DNA from: Micromonospora pallida
Lineage (GTDB): Bacteria > Actinomycetota > Actinomycetes > Mycobacteriales > Micromonosporaceae
Assembly: GCF_900090325.1 (NCBI RefSeq)
Contig: NZ_FMHW01000002.1
Span: forward strand, 6,573,001 to 6,637,000
Reading direction: 5' to 3'
DNA length: 64,000 bases
Of the stretch, positions 46,660 to 54,215 are shown in pieces. The notes under the pieces are model-generated. The model was not told the DNA's origin and did not search any database. It saw only the letters and a program-made list of their open reading frames with translations. Within the stretch, counting starts at the first letter, position 1; every line of letters starts with the position of its first letter. A program made the translations under genes and the position numbers.

Positions 46660-47508
46660 ATGAGTCGCGACACCGCACTCGTCTCGGCCGAGTGGGCCGA
46701 GAAGAACATCGACGCCCCGGGCGTCGTCTTCGTCGAGGTCGACGAGGACACCTCGGCCTACGACACCGGCCACATCGCCGGCGCCATCAAGCTCGACTGG
46801 AAGACCGACCTCCAGGACCCGGTCCGCCGGGACTTCGTCAACAAGGTCCAGTTCGAGGCGCTGCTCTCCGAGCGCGGCATCGGCAACGACGACGTCGTCA
46901 TCCTGTACGGCGGCAACAACAACTGGTTCGCCGCGTACGCGTACTGGTACTTCAAGCTCTACGGCCACGGCGACGTCAAGCTGCTCGACGGCGGCCGCAA
47001 GAAGTGGGAGCTGGACGCCCGTCCGCTCGTCACCGACAAGGTCGAGCGCCCGCAGACCCAGTACGTCGCGCAGGAGCCGGACAACACCATCCGCGCCTTC
47101 CGCGACGAGATCGTCGCCGCGATCGGCACCAAGAACCTGGTCGACGTGCGCAGCCCCGACGAGTACGCGGGCCGGCTGCTCGCCCCCGCCCACCTGCCGC
47201 AGGAGCAGGCGCAGCGGGCCGGCCACGTGCCCACCGCGATCAGCGTCCCGTGGTCCAAGGCGGCCAACGAGGACGGCACGTTCAAGTCCGACGACGAGCT
47301 GCGCAAGATCTACGCCGCCGCCGGGCTGGACGACGGCAAGGAGACCATCGCCTACTGCCGGATCGGCGAGCGCTCCTCGCACACCTGGTTCGTGCTCCAG
47401 GAGCTGCTCGGCCACCAGAACGTGAAGAACTACGACGGATCCTGGACCGAGTACGGCTCGCTGGTCGGCGTGCCGGTCGCGCTCGGTGACGAGCCCGGGG
47501 AGGCCTGA
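46660..47508 (+). CDS. cysA: Thiosulfate sulfurtransferase (rhodanese) CysA2-type
   Basis: A 282-residue protein with two rhodanese domains. The active-site loop in the second domain is AYCRIGERSS with Cys233, the CRxGxR form of thiosulfate sulfurtransferases. It transfers sulfane sulfur from thiosulfate to cyanide or thiol acceptors and has been implicated in sulfur supply. The ATG follows CAGGGAG. It forms an operon with the DUF1416 gene 3 bp downstream and is preceded by a Cys-rich leader peptide. Confidence 0.93.
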   Translation: MSRDTALVSAEWAEKNIDAPGVVFVEVDEDTSAYDTGHIAGAIKLDWKTDLQDPVRRDFVNKVQFEALLSERGIGNDDVVILYGGNNNWFAAYAYWYFKLYGHGDVKLLDGGRKKWELDARPLVTDKVERPQTQYVAQEPDNTIRAFRDEIVAAIGTKNLVDVRSPDEYAGRLLAPAHLPQEQAQRAGHVPTAISVPWSKAANEDGTFKSDDELRKIYAAAGLDDGKETIAYCRIGERSSHTWFVLQELLGHQNVKNYDGSWTEYGSLVGVPVALGDEPGEA

Positions 47509-47511
47509 GCC

Positions 47512-47835
47512 ATGACAGCACCCACCGCCGCCGGTTGCGCCGCGCCGGACCAGGCGGCTCCGCTGCCCGCGAGCCTCGACCTGGAGAAGGAAACCGTCAT
47601 CACCGGCGTCGTCCGCTCCGACGCGGGCGAGGTCGTGCCGGGCGCGTACGTCCGGCTGCTCGACTCGACCGGTGAGTTCACCGCCGAGGTGGTCACCTCG
47701 GCCGCCGGCCAGTTCCGGTTCTTCGCCGCGCCGGGCACCTGGACGCTGCGTGCCCTCTCCCGGCACGGCAACGGGGACACCCCCGTCGCCGCCGCCCGGG
47801 GCATCAACGAGGTGACCGTCACCGTCGCCAACTGA
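47512..47835 (+). CDS. sseC: DUF1416 protein (SseC family)
   Basis: A 107-residue protein. After a Cys-containing start (AAGCAAPDQA), it has a transthyretin/carboxypeptidase-regulatory-like beta fold: TVITGVVRSDAGEVVPGAYVRLLD, then FRFFAAPGTWTLRALSRHG. This matches SseC, always paired with CysA2 in actinobacteria; a role in sulfur transfer is assumed. The ATG at 47512 follows GGGGAGG and is coupled to the cysA stop. A strong terminator follows. Confidence 0.9.
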   Translation: MTAPTAAGCAAPDQAAPLPASLDLEKETVITGVVRSDAGEVVPGAYVRLLDSTGEFTAEVVTSAAGQFRFFAAPGTWTLRALSRHGNGDTPVAAARGINEVTVTVAN

Positions 47836-47848
47836 CGCGACCCCCACA

Positions 47849-47891
47849 CGTAGGCCCCCGGCCGCACCCTCACTGCGACCGGGGGCCTACG
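47849..47891 (+). terminator. Terminator of cysA-sseC operon
   Basis: Perfect 13-bp arms CGTAGGCCCCCGG and CCGGGGGCCTACG with a 17-nt loop, starting 14 nt after the stop. Confidence 0.85.
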
Positions 47892-47946
47892 CACGCCCCG
47901 GCCCCGCCCTGGCCTCGCCTCTGCCCGGCCCGCCCGGCCTGCGCAG

Positions 47947-48009
47947 GGCGCCATTTCGCCAAAACGGGGGTGTCCGGATCACTGGGATGGCGCCGTTTCG
48001 GCGAAACGG
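47947..48009. repeat. Pair of 21-nt direct repeats with internal symmetry
   Basis: GGCGCCATTTCGCCAAAACG at 47947 and GGCGCCGTTTCGGCGAAACG at 47989, 42 bp apart. The second contains the perfect palindrome CGTTTCG-G-CGAAACG. They lie between the sseC terminator and the end of the DivIVA-linked gene. Confidence 0.6.
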
Positions 48010-48026
48010 AGTCGATCACCGGGTGG

Positions 48027-48290
48027 TCAGGTGGAGATCCGTAGCCGCGAGACGCAGTCGTTCAGGTGTCCGGGGCGTAGGACGCAGCGCCGGCCGTGCG
48101 CCAACCGCCGGTCACAGAAGACGGCGTGCTGCACGCTGAGGTCACCTTCCCGCGAGACCGTCGTCTCGCCGATGCTCACCTGCGGCAGGAACGCCAGCGA
48201 CCGGCTCAGTGCGCGGGCCAGCACGTGCGCGCCGGCCAGGCCGTCCGCCACCACCGTCAGGTGTACGACGAACCGTTCGCCCCCGCTCAC
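48027..48290 (-). CDS. Hypothetical protein coupled to small DivIVA-like gene
   Basis: An 87-residue protein. It begins FVVHLTVVADGLAGAHVLARALSRSLAFLP, a strand-helix pattern, and its C-terminal part has AVFCDRRLAHGRRC, then RPGHLNDCVSRL, giving three to four Cys plus His that could bind a metal. I recognise the pattern as an uncharacterised actinomycete family, often beside DivIVA-type small proteins, but know no function. The GTG at 48290 overlaps the upstream stop by 4 bp, so translation is coupled. Confidence 0.7.
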   Translation of the reverse strand: MSGGERFVVHLTVVADGLAGAHVLARALSRSLAFLPQVSIGETTVSREGDLSVQHAVFCDRRLAHGRRCVLRPGHLNDCVSRLRIST

Positions 48291-48631
48291 CGGTACACCC
48301 GGGGTGCGAAACGCGACTGCCAGTCCCGCAGCGACCGTTTGATGTGGATGTTCTCGTCCCGGATCCGGTCCAGTTCCGCGTGCAGTTCGGTGAGGTCGTC
48401 GGCCACCTGGTGCAGGAAGGCGGTCACCTCGCCGGGGTCCAGGCCCCGCCGGACCAGCGTGAACCGCCGATCCCGAACCCGTCCCGCGCACAGTGGTCGG
48501 TACGCCGCCGACCGGTAGTGCCGCCCGGCGTTGGTAGCGCCGACCGGCCGTGTCCGGTCCGGTGCCCGGTGCCGGGCGGTCGTGGGTCGGGAGGGACCGC
48601 CGCGTCGGAGCCGGCGAAGGAGATTGCGCAT
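48287..48631 (-). CDS. Small DivIVA-domain protein
   Basis: A 114-residue protein. The first 40 residues are very basic (MRNLLRRLRRGG, then TTARHRAPDRTRP). A DivIVA-like segment follows at about 56-108: VRDRRFTLVRRGLDPGEVTAFLH, then LTELHAELDRIRDENIHIKR, a short coiled coil. Full DivIVA/Wag31 organises polar growth and is much longer, so this is a truncated or specialised form. The ATG at 48631 is about 143 nt from a strong promoter at 48781-48809 on the same strand. It is co-transcribed with the next gene. Confidence 0.78.
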   Translation of the reverse strand: MRNLLRRLRRGGPSRPTTARHRAPDRTRPVGATNAGRHYRSAAYRPLCAGRVRDRRFTLVRRGLDPGEVTAFLHQVADDLTELHAELDRIRDENIHIKRSLRDWQSRFAPRVYR

Positions 48632-48780
48632 GGTCGGACCACCACCCTTGCCGAGGAGACCCCGGCCGAACTGGTGCCGGGGTCGAGTCGTGAGGTCGGG
48701 GCGGGCCGTCATGCCGTGAGCAACCCGCCCCGACGGGGGATGAGCGCCGTTCGTTGCCACGCGAGGAGCGCTCTGTAACC

Positions 48781-48809
48781 AACATAGGTACAGAAGGTGC
48801 GCTAGTCAA
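48781..48809 (-). promoter_or_regulatory. Promoter of the DivIVA gene pair
   Basis: On the minus strand: TTGACT at 48809-48804, 17-nt spacer, TATGTT at 48786-48781. This is close to the housekeeping consensus, and unusually strong and AT-rich for this window. Confidence 0.75.
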
Positions 48810-48819
48810 CATCCGCACC
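48796..48819. promoter_or_regulatory. Inverted repeat over the -35 of the DivIVA promoter
   Basis: GGTGCG-N12-CGCACC, centred on the -35 element. It is a second candidate regulator site in the divergent region. Confidence 0.45.
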
Positions 48820-48887
48820 CTTCGCGACTTCATCTTGTTCCGCATGCCGCTGGCGTGATCGAATGGAGGTGCCACGCGAGGAGTGCT

Positions 48888-49127
48888 ATGCCTGCATTGC
48901 CGGATTACTTCAAGATCGCCAACGTGATCATGTCCGACGTCCGGAGCGGACGGGTCAAGCCGGGCGACAAGCTGCCATCGATCGCGGAACTGTGCGAGTT
49001 GCACAAGGTCAGCGCGTCGACCATCCGTCTGGTCTTCGTGCGCCTCGAAGCGCTGGAGGTCATCGACCGCCACCAGGGCAAGGGTGTCTTCGTCACTGAT
49101 CCGGCCACGTGGATGCGGAAGCCGTGA
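48888..49127 (+). CDS. Mini GntR-type winged-helix regulator
   Basis: A 79-residue protein that is only the GntR DNA-binding domain: YFKIANVIMSDVRSGRVKPGDKLPSIAELCELHKVSASTIR and then VIDRHQGKGVFVTDP, the wing. There is no ligand-binding domain. The ATG at 48888 follows GCGAGGAG. It diverges from the DivIVA pair and probably controls it and itself. Similar small GntR proteins occur in actinomycete integrative elements, which may be the origin of this patch. Confidence 0.85.
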   Translation: MPALPDYFKIANVIMSDVRSGRVKPGDKLPSIAELCELHKVSASTIRLVFVRLEALEVIDRHQGKGVFVTDPATWMRKP

Positions 49128-49279
49128 GGTTGGCGGGGTGACCGTGGTGTGTGGCGTCGACGGGTGATCGGTCGACTGTCACGGGGCGGCGACTTGTGGC
49201 CGGCTGCGGTGGAATGGCTCCGGCGTGTCGTGTAGCTGAGCTGCCAGGACTTCGGAGGGGCCCGCGCCCCTGGTGGTGG
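49128..49279. other. Intergenic stretch with no gene
   Basis: No gene is supported. The first 30 bases share GTGAGGTTGGCGGGGTGAYCGTGGTG with 49977 onward, next to a family B hairpin, so this is a decayed partial copy of that repeat context. Confidence 0.4.
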
Positions 49280-49516
49280 TTACTCGCCGTCCTGTCGTGG
49301 TGTGCCCGCCAGGATGAGGTCGAGGCCGCTTTCGAAGAGGTCGTCGTCGCTCCAGCGGGCGGTGTCGAGGTGGCCCGATGAGTTGAGCGTCGGGTAGGCG
49401 GCGGGGTTCGCGGTGATGTGCCGCCGGGCTTCCGTCTGGGCCTGCGGGTCCGCGCTGCGCTGCCAGGTCGCCTCGGTGAGCGCCGCGCCGGTTACGTAGT
49501 GCGCCAGGACTCCGGA
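49280..49516 (-). pseudogene. 3' fragment of a TetR-family regulator gene
   Basis: The minus strand reads 78 residues to a TAA at 49280-49282: HYVTGAALTEATWQR, then ARRHITANPAAYPTLNSSG, then DDDLFESGLDLILAG. This is the C-terminal part of a TetR_C (tetracycline-repressor-type) ligand domain. No DNA-binding half exists upstream; the frame meets a TGA at 49517-49519 and then a hairpin. It is therefore a truncated leftover. Confidence 0.75.
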
Positions 49517-49542
49517 TCACGTGCGTGGGGTGGAGATCGTCC

Positions 49543-49598
49543 GACCGGAGTCGGGGTGGCGGTGTTCCCTAGGCAACACCGCCACCCCGACTCCGGTC
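49543..49598 (-). terminator. Very strong hairpin, 24-bp perfect arms
   Basis: Arms at 49543-49566 and 49575-49598 are exact complements (outer bases GACCGGAG / CTCCGGTC) with the 8-nt loop CCCTAGGC. It lies 12 nt after the stop of the minus-strand secreted protein gene, so it should end that transcript. Confidence 0.88.
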
Positions 49599-49610
49599 TG
49601 CCGTGACGGC

Positions 49611-49868
49611 TCAGTAGCGGGTCTTCACCAGGAAGGCGTAGCCGACCACCTTGGTGCCGTTCCAGTTGTACATGGGGTAACAGGCCTGGGGCGATGTCCA
49701 CGACGAGACGTAGCTCGGCCGGGCGGCCTTGCAGGCACTCAGGGTCGGGTAGATCGGGCTGGTGTAGTCCGCCTGCGCGGGCGTGGCCAGGCCGAGGACG
49801 AGGCCGCCGGCCACGGCGGTGGCGGCCAGGAGGCTGCGGACGCGGGGACGACGCAGAAGATTCGCCAC
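49611..49868 (-). CDS. Small secreted protein
   Basis: An 85-residue precursor. Residues 1-33 form a signal peptide with twin arginines (LRRPRVRSLLAATAVAGG) and an A-Q-A cleavage site. The mature part (about 52 residues) starts DYTSPIYPTL and has two Cys (SACKAARPSY and QACYPMYNWNG) that may form one disulfide, plus many Tyr/Trp residues. I recognise no family. The GTG at 49868 follows GAAGAAGGG. A very strong terminator follows, suggesting a separate, perhaps abundant, transcript. Confidence 0.75.
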   Translation of the reverse strand: MANLLRRPRVRSLLAATAVAGGLVLGLATPAQADYTSPIYPTLSACKAARPSYVSSWTSPQACYPMYNWNGTKVVGYAFLVKTRY

Positions 49869-49992
49869 TGGATATCCCTTCTTCGTGAATCAGCCCGTTT
49901 GGGCTGTGGATCACCAGCAGTGTATGGGTGACCTGCACGTCCCGAAGATCCACTCCAGGCGCGGCGCCTGCACGGGGTGAGGTTGGCGGGGT

Positions 49993-50040
49993 GATCGTGG
50001 TGCGGAACGGCCCCTGTGGGGGCCGCTTGCCACCACGATC
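49993..50040. repeat. Family B hairpin repeat, copy 2
   Basis: Outer arms GATCGTGGTG and CACCACGATC, inner arms GCCCC/GGGGC around TGTG. Shares the layout and much sequence with 33687-33726 (AACGGCCC and TTGCCACCAC parts). Confidence 0.78.
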
Positions 50041-50064
50041 GAAGGCGAGGAGACCGGCGGATGC

Positions 50065-50700
50065 TCAGTGCGGGAACATTCGGGCTGGGCGCCGCTCGAT
50101 CTCTTCGCGGAACTCCTCGATGCGTGACGCGACCTGCCGTACGCCGACCGTGTGCTCCAGGCGGTCCAGGTACAGCGAACGGCGGGCCAGGCCGTCCAGG
50201 TCGAAGCTGAAGTACACCGCCATCAGTGGGTTGACGAACAGCGTGCTGCCCCGGGTGCGGGTGCCCGCGTGCACGTCCCCGTCCGCGCCGAGGGTGGCGG
50301 CGGCGATCTGCCCGTGCACGATGCTGGGCCGTAGCGGGGTGGCGGCCTGCCCGTACGCGACCGCCTCCCGGTACATCCGCGCCTCCCGGCTGGTGCCCGG
50401 GATGGACAGCGCGCCCAGGTAGGAGCCGTCCCGGTCGAGGGCGGCGATGTTCTCCAGCACCTGCGTGTGGTTGACGCCGTGGTACGCGTCGATGCCGAAC
50501 CCGAGGCAGACCACCAGCTTCGTCGTACGTCGAGACCGGCGACCGCGCCGAGACTGGTCATGTCCTCGACGGGAGTACCGAGGCCGGCCTCGTCGCCGCG
50601 CATGAGGATGTCGGTGCCGCCGTCGACCAGCACCACCGCGTCCACCTGGAGGGTGAGGGTGGTGGGGCGCGGTGGTGCCGGCCGCACCCCACACACCTGC
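50065..50700 (-). pseudogene. DUF1152 protein gene, truncated and frameshifted
   Basis: The minus strand carries LQVDAVVLVDGGTDILMRGD, then EAGLGTPVEDMTSLGAVAGLDV in one frame; from about 50525 on, the protein continues as TKLVVCLGFGIDAYHGVNH and so on to RIEEFREEI in another frame. A one-base loss near 50520-50530 explains this. The N-terminal half of DUF1152, with its glycine-rich nucleotide-like site, is missing because the next gene lies there. The function of DUF1152 is unknown. The frameshift could be a sequencing error, but the lost 5' half argues for real decay. Confidence 0.75.
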
Positions 50701-50794
50701 TCAACCCCATTGGTCCCCTCCCGGTTACTCAGAGGCCGGGAGCCGTCCGACCGCCCCGCGTCGGCCTGGCCGGGACGCGTGACACCATGGCCGG

Positions 50795-51655
50795 GTGAGC
50801 GCTGCTGTCCAGCCCGGGTACGCCCCACCGAACGGTCCCACCCGACCGGAGCGCGGGTGGCCCCGCTGGCTGGTCGTCGCCACCGTGCTCTGGGGGGTGC
50901 TGCTGGCCACGCTGACCTGGTACTCCGTCCGCGAGGACGGGCCGACCGTACGCGAGCAGCGAACGCTGGCGCAGGCCGGGCCGGTGGTGGACCGGACGAT
51001 CGGCGACCTGGCCGCCGCTGCGGGGCCGGACGCGCTGATCGAGTTGACGCCGTCCACGGTCGAACGGGGCTGCCGGATCACTCCGTTCGAGGACGGGAGC
51101 ACCCTGGAACGCGGGGTCGACGTGCGGGTGGTCGGGGAGGAGCCCAAGGCGCTGCTCGACCGGATCGCCGAGGCGCTGCCGGACCGCTACCGCGCCGTCG
51201 TGCTGCTCACCCGCGAAGGGATCCGGCTGCGGGCCGACGCGGGGGATTTCGTTACCGTACGCGGGCAGGAGCGCGAGGCGGGCATCGTACGGCTGACCGC
51301 CGACACCGGCTGTCGTCCGCTCGGTGCCGGGTACCGGCCAACACCGGTCAGCGGCGCGGACGCCGAGGTCGACGCGGTCGGCGCGGCGCTGCGGGCGCTG
51401 GGCCGACCGGCTGCCGGCGGGCCGGAACTGGTCGACGCGCCCTGCCCCGACGGCGGCAGCATCCGCACCGCCTGGGCCACCGCCGGCCCGGGAGCGGCCC
51501 CGACCTCGGCGGCGGGCGTGCTCGCGCCGCTGGCCACCGGCCCCGCCGTGGTCGACACCCCCGAGCTGTACGCCTACCGCAGCGGCCCGGTCACCGTGCA
51601 TGTCCACCTGGCCGCCGACCCACCGTCGGTTTCCGCGTCGACCCCCTGCCGCTGA
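50795..51655 (+). CDS. Hypothetical membrane-anchored protein
   Basis: A 286-residue protein with a short Pro-rich cytosolic start, one membrane helix (WLVVATVLWGVLLATLTWYSV, about 24-44) and an extracytosolic region. The latter has four Cys (RGCRITPFEDG, TGCRPLG, DAPCPDGG and STPCR) that could make two disulfides. The middle segment ALLDRIAEALPDRYRAVVLL looks like a compact alpha/beta fold. No family is recognised. The GTG at 50795 has no clear ribosome binding site. It converges on the debranching-enzyme gene. Confidence 0.7.
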   Translation: MSAAVQPGYAPPNGPTRPERGWPRWLVVATVLWGVLLATLTWYSVREDGPTVREQRTLAQAGPVVDRTIGDLAAAAGPDALIELTPSTVERGCRITPFEDGSTLERGVDVRVVGEEPKALLDRIAEALPDRYRAVVLLTREGIRLRADAGDFVTVRGQEREAGIVRLTADTGCRPLGAGYRPTPVSGADAEVDAVGAALRALGRPAAGGPELVDAPCPDGGSIRTAWATAGPGAAPTSAAGVLAPLATGPAVVDTPELYAYRSGPVTVHVHLAADPPSVSASTPCR

Positions 51656-51686
51656 GCCGCGAGGAGCCGCGCCGGGGCCGTGGAGG

Positions 51687-53720
51687 TCACAGGTTTCGGC
51701 TGCGGCCCAGCGCGTCGATGCGTCCCCAGCGGCCGGGGATGTCGAGCAGCTCGATCCGGCCCATCCCGGGCGGCACTGCCGGGTCGATGATCAGGTGCTC
51801 GCCATGCGGTTCCAGGCCGAGCAGCACCCGGAGCATCAGCAGCGGCGCCCCCGCCGACCAGGCCTGCGGGCTGCACGCGGTCGGGTACTCGACCGGGTAG
51901 TCGGTCAGGTCGCGGTCGTACCCGGCGAACGCTTCGGGCAGCCGGCCGTTGAAGTAGCGGGACGCCTCGCACATCGCCATGCAGATCCGGCCGGCCTCCT
52001 CGCGGAAGCCGTACCGCCACAGGCCCCACGCGATGATCGAGTTGTCGAACGGCCAGACCGTGCCAACGTGGTACCCGATCGGGTTGTACCGCCCCTGGTC
52101 GGTGGCGAGGGTCCGCACCCCCCACCCGGAGAAGAGACGCGGGCTGAGCAGCTGTTCGGCAACCTTCCCCGCCCGTGCCTCGTCCACGATGCCGCTCCAG
52201 AGCAGGTGCCCCATGTTCGAGGAGAGCGCGTCGACGGGTTTGCCCTCGGCGTCCAGGGCGAGCGCGTAGTACTCGCCGTCGGCGACCCAGAAGTCCCGGT
52301 TGAAGCGTTCCTTCAACGCGGCGGCCCCGCGTTCCAGCTGGTCGGCCCAGGCCGGGTCGCCGAAGAAGGTCCTGGCCAGCCGAGCCCCGCGCATCTTCGC
52401 GTCGTACGCGTAGCCCTGGAGTTCGCAGGTGGCCCGGGGGAAGCCGGGCAGCCGGCCGTCGGCGTACGAGATGGAGTCCCAGGAATCCTTCCAGCACTGG
52501 TTCTCCAGGCCGGTGTGCGGGTTCCGGGTCTGGTACCAGATGTAGCCGGTGCCGAGCAGGTCGCCGTAGGTGTCGATCCAGTCGAGCGCGTGCCGGACCG
52601 AGAACTCCAGCGCCCGGACGAGTTCGCCGTCACCGCTCCAGCGTTCGTACTCGTCGAGGAGGATCACGAAGAGTGCCGTCGAGTCGGCGGCGCCGTAGTA
52701 GGGGGAGTGCGGCCGTTCCTCGAAGCCGGCGGTCTCGCCGTACCGCAGCTCGTGCAGGATCTTCCCCGGTTCCTCGTCGCGGAAGTCGTCGAGCCGCGCG
52801 CCCTGGAGCCCGGCCAGGAGGTTCATGGTCGGCGGCACCAGGTCCGGCATGAACGGCAGCATCTGGAGGCCGGTCAGCATGCTGTCCCGCCCGAAGAGGG
52901 TCATGAACCAGGGCAGCCCGGCGGCGAGCAGGTGCACGCCCAGGGCGAGGGACTCGTAGCGCAGCGCGGTCAGGTCCTTGAGGCTGCGCCGGTACGCCTG
53001 CTCCAGCGGCGTGAAGTCGCAGCCCAGCTTCGGTGCGCGCTCGACCAGCCGGCGGTGCTCCGCCTCGATGACCGCAGGGGTGCGGGAGCCGCCGAGCGGC
53101 AGGGACGCCCGCGCGTCCTCGCCCCGTGCGCCGTAGATGATGGTCGCCACGTGCAGCCGGGTGCTCCACTCTCCGTGCGCCGGCACCCGGACCGTGAAGG
53201 TCATGCCCCGCTCGTCGATGTGGCCGGGCTCGCTGGCCGAGACGACCGTCTCCCGGAGGAAACGGCCCCGGCGGTACGTCAACCGCAGCTCCCGTGCCCC
53301 GATGGTCGCCGTCGAGTTGCCCTTCTGCCGGGGGGCCTCCTTGATCTCGAACAGGTCGGCGAAGTCCGAGCCCATGTCGACGCGGACGGTGAAGTCCACG
53401 TCCCGCCCAGCGTGGTTGAGTACGGCCACCTCCTCGTCCAGCCCGCCCCCGATGGTCCGGCTCCGGATCACCGACACCTTGGAATTCTGGACGCGCGCCG
53501 ACCGGTCGGAGCTGAGGAAGAAACGCGTCCGGTACGACTGCTCCTCGTCGACGGAGAGCGTGCGCAACCGCTCGCCGTCGAGGGTCAGCTGCCAGGTGGA
53601 GAGGAATCGGGTGTCGAAGGAGAACAACCCGGTCGCGACGTCGAGCGACGGCTCCAGGTCACCCCGCTCGTCGCACACCAGGAAGGTGTTGCCGTCGAGG
53701 ATGCTGACCAGCCGATTCAT
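51687..53720 (-). CDS. Amylo-alpha-1,6-glucosidase/glycogen-debranching-like protein
   Basis: A 677-residue protein with an N-terminal beta domain (about 5-200: LDGNTFLVCDERGD, then GLFSFDTRFLS, typical of the GDE N-terminal domain) and a C-terminal (alpha/alpha)6 glycoside-hydrolase barrel. Barrel motifs include GLPWFMTLFGRDSM, SPYYGAADSTALFVILLDEY and GYHVGTVWPFDNSIIAWGL. It should hydrolyse an alpha-linked glucan branch or related sugar. The ATG at 53720 overlaps the stop of the upstream SCP2 gene (4 bp), so the two are co-translated. Confidence 0.9.
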   Translation of the reverse strand: MNRLVSILDGNTFLVCDERGDLEPSLDVATGLFSFDTRFLSTWQLTLDGERLRTLSVDEEQSYRTRFFLSSDRSARVQNSKVSVIRSRTIGGGLDEEVAVLNHAGRDVDFTVRVDMGSDFADLFEIKEAPRQKGNSTATIGARELRLTYRRGRFLRETVVSASEPGHIDERGMTFTVRVPAHGEWSTRLHVATIIYGARGEDARASLPLGGSRTPAVIEAEHRRLVERAPKLGCDFTPLEQAYRRSLKDLTALRYESLALGVHLLAAGLPWFMTLFGRDSMLTGLQMLPFMPDLVPPTMNLLAGLQGARLDDFRDEEPGKILHELRYGETAGFEERPHSPYYGAADSTALFVILLDEYERWSGDGELVRALEFSVRHALDWIDTYGDLLGTGYIWYQTRNPHTGLENQCWKDSWDSISYADGRLPGFPRATCELQGYAYDAKMRGARLARTFFGDPAWADQLERGAAALKERFNRDFWVADGEYYALALDAEGKPVDALSSNMGHLLWSGIVDEARAGKVAEQLLSPRLFSGWGVRTLATDQGRYNPIGYHVGTVWPFDNSIIAWGLWRYGFREEAGRICMAMCEASRYFNGRLPEAFAGYDRDLTDYPVEYPTACSPQAWSAGAPLLMLRVLLGLEPHGEHLIIDPAVPPGMGRIELLDIPGRWGRIDALGRSRNL

Positions 53721-54124
53721 TCGGGCCGTCCACTCTGTGGCCGGATCGGCGGGGGCGTGTGCCGTTCCCGGACGACGGTGCGTGGATCGCGGGTGCCCGG
53801 CGGTGCGGGGAAGAAGGTCCGGAAGACCAGGAACAGCAGCACGTTCCCGCTGATCGTGGTGTCGTTGCGCAACATCGCGGCGACGCCCTGCGCGTTGCCG
53901 GTGACCAGCAGGTCGAACAGGTCGGCACTGCTCTCCCAGACCGCGTCGGCCGGCCGCTGTTCCCGGCTGACCCGGATCTCCCGGTCGCGCAGCACCACGT
54001 ACCAGTGCTCGGTGCGTCCGCCGGCGGACAGGTTGATCTGGATCGTCCCGTCGATCGGTCCGCGAACGATGTCCGGGGCGCGGGCCGGCAGAGACGCGAA
54101 GAACTGCTCGGTCGCCTCACCCAC
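53717..54124 (-). CDS. SCP2 sterol-carrier-like protein
   Basis: A 135-residue SCP2-fold protein. GTIQINLSAGGRTEHWYVVLRDREIRVS gives the beta strands, followed by DAVWESSADLFDLLVTGNAQGVAAML, and the C-terminal helix SGNVLLFLVFRTFF. SCP2 proteins bind lipids or hydrophobic ligands in a tunnel. The GTG at 54124 has TACCAT 6 nt before it, suggesting a leaderless start. It is coupled to the debranching-like gene. Confidence 0.82.
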   Translation of the reverse strand: MGEATEQFFASLPARAPDIVRGPIDGTIQINLSAGGRTEHWYVVLRDREIRVSREQRPADAVWESSADLFDLLVTGNAQGVAAMLRNDTTISGNVLLFLVFRTFFPAPPGTRDPRTVVRERHTPPPIRPQSGRPE

Positions 54125-54215
54125 ATCCGCATGGTAGGTGCGAATCGGGCAGATCTGGACGGGATCGGCGGTGCGCCGTTCGTCCGGGTCCGGTGCGTCC
54201 CGTCCGGGGAAGGCG

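Larger units (their letters stand above)
48755..48890. repeat. Duplicated 21-nt motif in the divergent control region
   Basis: Copies at 48755-48775 and 48870-48890 match at 19 of 21 positions; the shared core is TGCCACGCGAGGAG. One copy lies at the predicted transcription start of the DivIVA pair, the other covers the ribosome binding site and ATG of the GntR gene. Such placing suits an operator recognised by the GntR-like protein, or a local duplication. Confidence 0.75.
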
